DNA of 9,109 nt from Victivallaceae bacterium (GTDB lineage Bacteria; Verrucomicrobiota; Lentisphaeria; Victivallales; Victivallaceae), in contig JAQVVK010000082.1 of NCBI GenBank assembly GCA_028698975.1, forward strand, positions 1-9,109, given 5' to 3'. Positions 6,308 through 9,109 of this stretch are shown here, piece after piece. Each line of letters opens with the position of its first letter. Positions within the stretch are counted from its first letter, which is position 1. The notes beneath the pieces are model-generated. The model saw nothing but the letters and a program-made list of their open reading frames with translations. It was not told where the DNA came from and ran no database searches. Position numbers and translations under genes: made by a program.

Positions 6308-6736
6308 ATGCCGTGTAAACACACAGAACCGTGGTATATTAAGATTTTGCTTCCCGTTTTTTTGCTTGCGGTGGGCTGGTCTGTTTTGTTCATTGCCGAG
6401 CATCGGGAAGAGGCGCGGCGCGCCTATTTGACCGAACAACGTGAATTGTATTCGTCGCATCGCGCTTTGAATCCGGATTGCGACTATCTTGGAATACCCC
6501 AGTTTCTGGATGAGAACATGGTATCGGCTTTCGCGGTCATCACCGGTTTCTCTCAGGTAATTTCATATTCATGGCCCAAAGAGCGTATCGGACGGTTCTT
6601 TAATGTTCTGGGCTTGATGTGTCTGGTCTTTTTCCGGAGGTTAATCTGCAATTTCTTTGCGAGTGCGTTTTGCCGTGAATTTTTTTCCAAACAGATAAGT
6701 TTAAGAGCCGGCCCCGGGAGCGGCGCGACATGTTGA
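6308..6736 (+). CDS. Orphan small membrane protein of unknown function
   Basis: A 142-codon ORF I do not recognise. After a short hydrophilic start (MPCKHTEPWY) comes one clear membrane segment (about residues 10-31, IKILLPVFLLAVGWSVLFIA), then a charged Arg/Glu-rich stretch (REEARRAYLTEQREL), a neutral middle part, and a second weakly hydrophobic stretch near residue 100 (FFNVLGLMCLVFF). The C-terminus is Cys/Phe/Arg-rich and looks unlike natural coding sequence. I chose ATG 6308 because GGGGGG (6294-6299) lies 8 nt upstream; an in-frame ATG at 6272 has no such site. A promoter and operator-like sites precede it, which favours a real gene, but the 3' third may be read-through of a broken frame. 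It ends inside the 5' closing stem of the candidate RNA. It could be a degenerated remnant. Confidence 0.45.
   Translation: MPCKHTEPWYIKILLPVFLLAVGWSVLFIAEHREEARRAYLTEQRELYSSHRALNPDCDYLGIPQFLDENMVSAFAVITGFSQVISYSWPKERIGRFFNVLGLMCLVFFRRLICNFFASAFCREFFSKQISLRAGPGSGATC
6670..6699 (+). promoter_or_regulatory. Weak promoter candidate for the structured RNA
   Basis: TTGCCG (6670-6675), an 18-bp spacer with a T7 run and GATAAG (6694-6699) match the sigma70 consensus at 4/6 each. A start would fall near 6706, just before the first GC-rich stem of the candidate RNA. The match is weak; its placement is the main argument for it. The RNA could equally be processed from the orphan-ORF transcript. Confidence 0.3.
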
Positions 6737-7026
6737 GTGACGCGGCATAAGATTTGCCGTTGCCGCGAAACGCTTTTGTGACTGCGCGGGGGCTTCCCGG
6801 CGGTTGCTCCGGAACGAGGGAAGAGGAGCCTTACGTCCGGACTAACCGGGAGTATGCGGGGCAAAATGGCAAAACCCGGCTGGGGGGTCTGGGTCCGAAG
6901 TCATCGCGAGGTGTTGCAACGTAAGACGTATTCATAAACGGCGAAAGTCGAGTCCGCTCAAGTGTCGCGATACAATCAAATAATAGTCCTGACGGCTTCC
7001 GGTTTTCACCGGAAGCCGTCGCTTTT
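6706..7026 (+). ncRNA. Candidate structured non-coding RNA of unknown class
   Basis: This region lacks a convincing ORF but holds nested complementary segments. A long-range closing stem joins CGCGACA (6724-6730) to TGTCGCG (6963-6969), continued by TTGAG (6733-6737) with CTCAA (6957-6961). Inside it are a 7-bp hairpin CGCGGCA/TGCCGCG (6741-6767), a stem CGGTT/AACCG plus TCCGG/CCGGA (6801-6848), a CGGG/CCCG hairpin (6857-6878), and a GAAA-tetraloop hairpin CGGC/GTCG (6939-6950). The loop of the 6801-6848 stem contains CTTACGT (6830-6836), a perfect complement of ACGTAAG (6919-6925), which predicts a pseudoknot. The whole is followed by the terminator at 6991-7026, and the next promoter starts after that, so it appears to be an independent transcript rather than a leader of the M42 gene. 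I checked it by eye against RNase P, tmRNA, SRP, 6S, cobalamin and lysine riboswitch and group II intron signatures and found no match. It might still be a known class I fail to recognise. Confidence 0.5.
6991..7026 (+). terminator. Intrinsic terminator after the candidate RNA
   Basis: GACGGCTTCCGG (6991-7002) and CCGGAAGCCGTC (7009-7020) form a perfect 12-bp stem around TTTTCA, followed by GC and TTTT (7023-7026). The minus-strand side has no T-run, so it works in the plus direction. It separates the 6147-6970 block from the M42 operon promoter. Confidence 0.75.
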
Positions 7027-7030
7027 ATGC

Positions 7031-7059
7031 TTGAAAATCACTTCGGCGTGTGTTATACT
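7031..7059 (+). promoter_or_regulatory. Strong sigma70-type promoter of the M42 operon
   Basis: TTGAAA (7031-7036), a 17-bp spacer and TATACT (7054-7059) match consensus at 5/6 each with ideal spacing. Transcription should start near 7066, leaving a leader of about 33 nt. This rules out the in-frame ATG at 7027 as the translation start. Confidence 0.75.
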
Positions 7060-7098
7060 ATACAAAACGCTGAAACCTATATTAATGGAGTGTTCGCC

Positions 7099-8172
7099 AT
7101 GCTGAGCAAAGCCAGTTTGAGATTTTTGGCCGATTTCATGAATTCATCCAGCCCGTCCGGATTCGAGGAGGAAGCCGCCGCCATGTTTCGCCAATACTTG
7201 GGCGGGTTCTGCGCCGAGGTCAAAACCGATGTGCTGGGTAACACCATCGGGGTGCTTAATCCGGGGGCGGCGATGCGGGTGATGCTGTCGGGGCATTACG
7301 ATGAGATCGGGTTTCAGATCGTCTATATATCCGAGGAGGGGCTGCTCTATTTTCGCCCCAACGGCGGTATCGATAAACTGAATGTGCCGGCGACCGAGGT
7401 GGAGATTTTGACCGCCAAGGGGCGGGTGCCGGGCGTGATCGGCAAGAAACCGATCCATCTGCTCAAAGCGTCGGAACGCAACACGCCGCCCGAGTTGGAG
7501 GATATGTGGATCGATATCGGTGCCGAGAGCCGTGGCGAAGCCGAAAAATTGGTGTCGGTCGGCGATCCGGTGGCGGTCAAGGCCAATTTCCGCATGCTTG
7601 GCGATCACCGGTTTGTTTCCAAAGGCACCGACGACAAGATCGGCGCGTTTGTGGTGGCCGAAACCATGCGCGAACTGGCCAAACGCAAGCTCAATGTTGC
7701 GGTATATGGCGTTGGTTCGGTGCAGGAGGAGGTCGGGTTGCGGGGAGCAACCACCAGTTGTTTCGGCATTGATCCGCAGGTCGGGTTTGCCATCGATGTC
7801 GGTTTTGCCACCGATTTGCCGGATATTCCCAAAAAACTGCTGGGCGAAATAAAACTGGGCGGCGGGCCGGAGCTTTGCCGCAGTTGCGACAATAACAACG
7901 TGCTTGCCCGGTTCATGCGCAAAAACGCCACCGCAAACAAGCTGGTCTGGCAGGAAACCGCGGCGCATCGTGCCTCGGGCGGCACCGATGCGGCGACTAT
8001 TCAGATGACGCGATCCGGGGTGGCCACCGCGTTGGTGAGCATACCCAATCGTTATATGCATTCGCAGGTTGAGATGTGCGACCTGCGTGACGTTGAGGGC
8101 GCGATAAAAATATTGGTTGAGACGATCGCCGCGTTCAAGGGCAGCGAAAGTTTCATACCGGGTATCGATTGA
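7099..8172 (+). CDS. M42 family metallo-aminopeptidase (FrvX/CelM-like)
   Basis: A 357-residue cytoplasmic zinc/cobalt peptidase of family M42, typically a self-compartmentalised dodecamer trimming N-terminal residues from short peptides. Metal and catalytic motifs are in order: GHYDEIGF (65-72, His66/Asp68), GTDDKIGAF (176-184, bridging Asp), SVQEEVGLRGA (207-217, catalytic Glu and metal Glu at 210-211), AIDVGFATD (231-239) and the final His in YMHSQVE (319-325, His321). The PDZ-like insertion lies at about 75-165, including the Gly-rich VGDPVAV (154-160). HRASGGTDAATIQMTRSGV (290-308) is the family's conserved C-terminal part. I chose ATG 7099 because GGAG (7087-7090) is 8 nt upstream and a promoter at 7031-7059 excludes the upstream ATG at 7027. 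Length is normal for the family. The residue preference cannot be told. It heads an operon with three envelope-type genes. Confidence 0.93.
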   Translation: MLSKASLRFLADFMNSSSPSGFEEEAAAMFRQYLGGFCAEVKTDVLGNTIGVLNPGAAMRVMLSGHYDEIGFQIVYISEEGLLYFRPNGGIDKLNVPATEVEILTAKGRVPGVIGKKPIHLLKASERNTPPELEDMWIDIGAESRGEAEKLVSVGDPVAVKANFRMLGDHRFVSKGTDDKIGAFVVAETMRELAKRKLNVAVYGVGSVQEEVGLRGATTSCFGIDPQVGFAIDVGFATDLPDIPKKLLGEIKLGGGPELCRSCDNNNVLARFMRKNATANKLVWQETAAHRASGGTDAATIQMTRSGVATALVSIPNRYMHSQVEMCDLRDVEGAIKILVETIAAFKGSESFIPGID

Positions 8173-8176
8173 GGCG

Positions 8177-8407
8177 ATGAGAGCCGGCGGATCAAAACTT
8201 GACTCCGCGTTAAAGCGGCGGGAGGCGGCGCGAAGCAAAATACGCCGTTATTGGCATACCCGCAGTTTCAACAACCTGGCCGGCCGGTCATCGGCTCCGG
8301 CGGAGCGGCGAAAGCGCGATCGGACGCCGCTGTACCGGATTTTGCTGGTGGTGTTGGCGATAGTGTTTTGGGCGGTCGGTTTGTTTTTTGTATTCAGAAA
8401 GGGATGA
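8177..8407 (+). CDS. Small basic protein with one C-terminal membrane segment
   Basis: A 76-residue ORF between the M42 gene and the lipoprotein, not recognised as any family. Residues 1-50 are strongly basic (KLDSALKRREAARSKIRRYW, then RRKRDRTP). Residues about 53-72 form one hydrophobic helix (LYRILLVVLAIVFWAVGLFF) that ends with FRKG. The layout is that of a tail-anchored or N-in membrane peptide. It starts 4 bp after the M42 stop codon. The only SD-like bases (GAGG at 8171-8174) are just 2 nt from the ATG, so translation is probably coupled to the M42 gene. The frame is open further upstream into M42 (from 8117), but that start would overlap the peptidase. Tight packing and clear topology favour a real gene; no function can be assigned. 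Confidence 0.65.
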   Translation: MRAGGSKLDSALKRREAARSKIRRYWHTRSFNNLAGRSSAPAERRKRDRTPLYRILLVVLAIVFWAVGLFFVFRKG

Positions 8408-8411
8408 CTTG

Positions 8412-8963
8412 ATGAAAAGATTATTCAATGTTGCGGCGGCATTCGCGATGGTGCTGATTTTGGCCGGCTGTGACCGCAAGGGCGAACAATTGTCTACCGA
8501 GCGAAGCGAACTTGTGCTGCGCTTTTTCAACAGTATGAAGCTGGGCGACGCGGAAGCCGCCGCCCGACAGGGCGAAAAACTTCGCGCCATGGATTCCGGC
8601 AATGACTTTGTCGGCGACATGGTAAGTATTCAGCAAGGCAATTCATTTATCCGCCGGGCGCAGAGCAAGCTGGATGGCGGAGAGGTCAACGCGGCCCTGG
8701 TTGAAGTCGAACGCGGATTGTCTGCCTATCCCGCCAACCGAGCGTTGTTGGCGGCTCGCGGCCAGTTGCGCCAGCTTCGCCATGCCGATAAACTTTTGAC
8801 CGCCATGCGCGAGGCCAAGACCAGCTCCGAAAAAACCGCGGCGTTGACCGCTGCTTCCACCGGATTGTCGTCAAACATTTCGCCGGCTCTGGCCAAATAT
8901 TTTGCCGAATACCGGGCGTCGATCGACAAATCGGCGGCGGCGGCCGAGCCGAAGGTGAATTGA
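8412..8963 (+). CDS. Predicted lipoprotein with TPR-like helical domain
   Basis: A 183-residue protein with a classic lipoprotein signal peptide: MKR, a hydrophobic core, and the lipobox LAGC with the lipidated Cys at residue 20. Asp follows at +2, which in E. coli retains lipoproteins in the inner membrane. Whether this organism follows that rule is not known. The mature part is nearly all helical. The stretch about 85-135 (GNSFIRRAQSKLDGGEVNAA, then ALVEVERGLSAYPANRALL) has the spacing and Gly/Ala/Pro pattern of a TPR unit, with another helical pair before it (RSELVLRFFNSMKLGDAEAA). It may act as a periplasmic scaffold, perhaps for the exported protein encoded next. AAGGGA at 8399-8404, 7 nt upstream, fixes the ATG; the gene starts 4 bp after the previous stop and its own stop directly abuts the next start. 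Confidence 0.82.
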   Translation: MKRLFNVAAAFAMVLILAGCDRKGEQLSTERSELVLRFFNSMKLGDAEAAARQGEKLRAMDSGNDFVGDMVSIQQGNSFIRRAQSKLDGGEVNAALVEVERGLSAYPANRALLAARGQLRQLRHADKLLTAMREAKTSSEKTAALTAASTGLSSNISPALAKYFAEYRASIDKSAAAAEPKVN

Positions 8964-9109
8964 TTGAACCGGTCGATGGCTATTTGTGCCGCGCTGATGC
9001 TGGCCGGATCGCTTGGGGCTGCGGTTGAGGATTACCCGGAGGTGCTGGCGGTGACCGGCGACGGGGTGGTAATACGGCGTGACGAAGTCTTTGCCGCGTT
9101 GGGCGGGGC
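8964..9109 (+). CDS. Exported protein, probably SurA/PrsA-like peptidyl-prolyl isomerase, N-terminal part (runs off right edge)
   Basis: An open frame of 48 codons reaches the window end. From the TTG start it reads MNRSMAICAALMLAGSLGAA, a cleavable signal peptide with a likely cut after GAA or AAV. It is followed by EDYPEVLAVTGDGVVIRRDEVFAALGG. The pattern V-x-G-x-x-I-x-R-x-E-V near the mature N-terminus is like the start of SurA/PrsA/SurA_N-type chaperones (VAxVNGxxItrdEv), so a periplasmic folding factor is likely but not proven; the catalytic domain is out of view. I prefer TTG 8964 over ATG 8976 because GAAGGTG (8951-8957) lies 6 nt before the TTG and too far from the ATG. It abuts the lipoprotein stop codon with no gap, so the two are surely cotranscribed. 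Confidence 0.6.
   Translation, partial: MNRSMAICAALMLAGSLGAAVEDYPEVLAVTGDGVVIRRDEVFAALGG

Noticed and set aside
6724..6969. Retron msr-msd RNA (long terminal stem could be a1/a2)
   Set aside because: No reverse transcriptase gene follows; the next gene is an M42 peptidase with its own promoter after a terminator.
6706..7026. RNase P RNA, tmRNA, SRP RNA or 6S RNA
   Set aside because: Searched by eye for the GAAAGTCCGGG core of RNase P, the tRNA-like 3' end of tmRNA, the GGAAGGAAGC loop of SRP RNA and the long single hairpin of 6S; none fits. A short AACCCGGCT match to the RNase P 3' strand has no partner.
7027..7098. Upstream ATG (7027) as M42 start, giving 24 extra residues
   Set aside because: It lies on the terminator tail and before the promoter start at about 7066, has no SD, and adds sequence outside the family's N-terminus.
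7144..8238. Long minus-strand open frame (364 codons) opposite the M42 gene
   Set aside because: It is an antisense shadow of the clearly identified M42 peptidase; the translation is His/Arg-rich and low-quality with no recognisable domain.

Overview
The window reads as bacterial chromosome of roughly balanced to moderately high GC, with short spacers, compact operons and AT-rich promoter islands. A diderm envelope is suggested by a lipobox lipoprotein, a LysM/YkuD L,D-transpeptidase and the start of a probable periplasmic SurA/PPIase-type protein. The ValRS signature (an LTLGH form of the HIGH motif, WFSSWLWPFS) and the overall gene style make me lean towards the PVC superphylum (Lentisphaerota, Kiritimatiellota or Verrucomicrobiota-like). 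That placement is inference only; no marker gene here proves it.

Layout. (1) Positions 1-292, minus strand: the N-terminal part of a polysaccharide pyruvyl transferase-like protein that runs off the left edge, with a good promoter at 328-356. (2) Positions 293-835: a gene-free spacer dominated by a 318-bp inverted-repeat mobile element (copy A) flanked by a 6-bp target duplication, placed between a promoter-like site and valS. (3) Positions 836-6027, plus strand: a tight four-gene run valS - LysM/YkuD L,D-transpeptidase - accA - argA-like acetyltransferase, with gaps of 17 and 10 bp and one 4-bp overlap. It joins translation, wall cross-linking, fatty-acid initiation and arginine synthesis. 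(4) Positions 6059-6137: a second, 67-bp copy (copy B) of the same element in the opposite orientation with its own, different 6-bp duplication. (5) Positions 6147-7026: an accessory-looking stretch with a promoter surrounded by four CAAGCA/TGCTTG half-sites, an orphan membrane-protein ORF, and a candidate structured RNA of about 300 nt (long-range closing stem, hairpin-loop pseudoknot, GAAA hairpin) ending in a terminator. (6) Positions 7031-9109, plus strand: a near-consensus promoter driving an M42 metallo-aminopeptidase, then a small basic one-TM protein, a TPR-like lipoprotein, and the start of an exported SurA/PPIase-like protein that runs off the right edge.

The most interesting material is not the housekeeping genes but the two-copy miniature element, whose long copy carries about 250 bp of structured non-coding cargo, and the unassigned structured RNA upstream of the M42 gene. 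I found no tRNA, rRNA, CRISPR array, transposase or recognisable defence genes.
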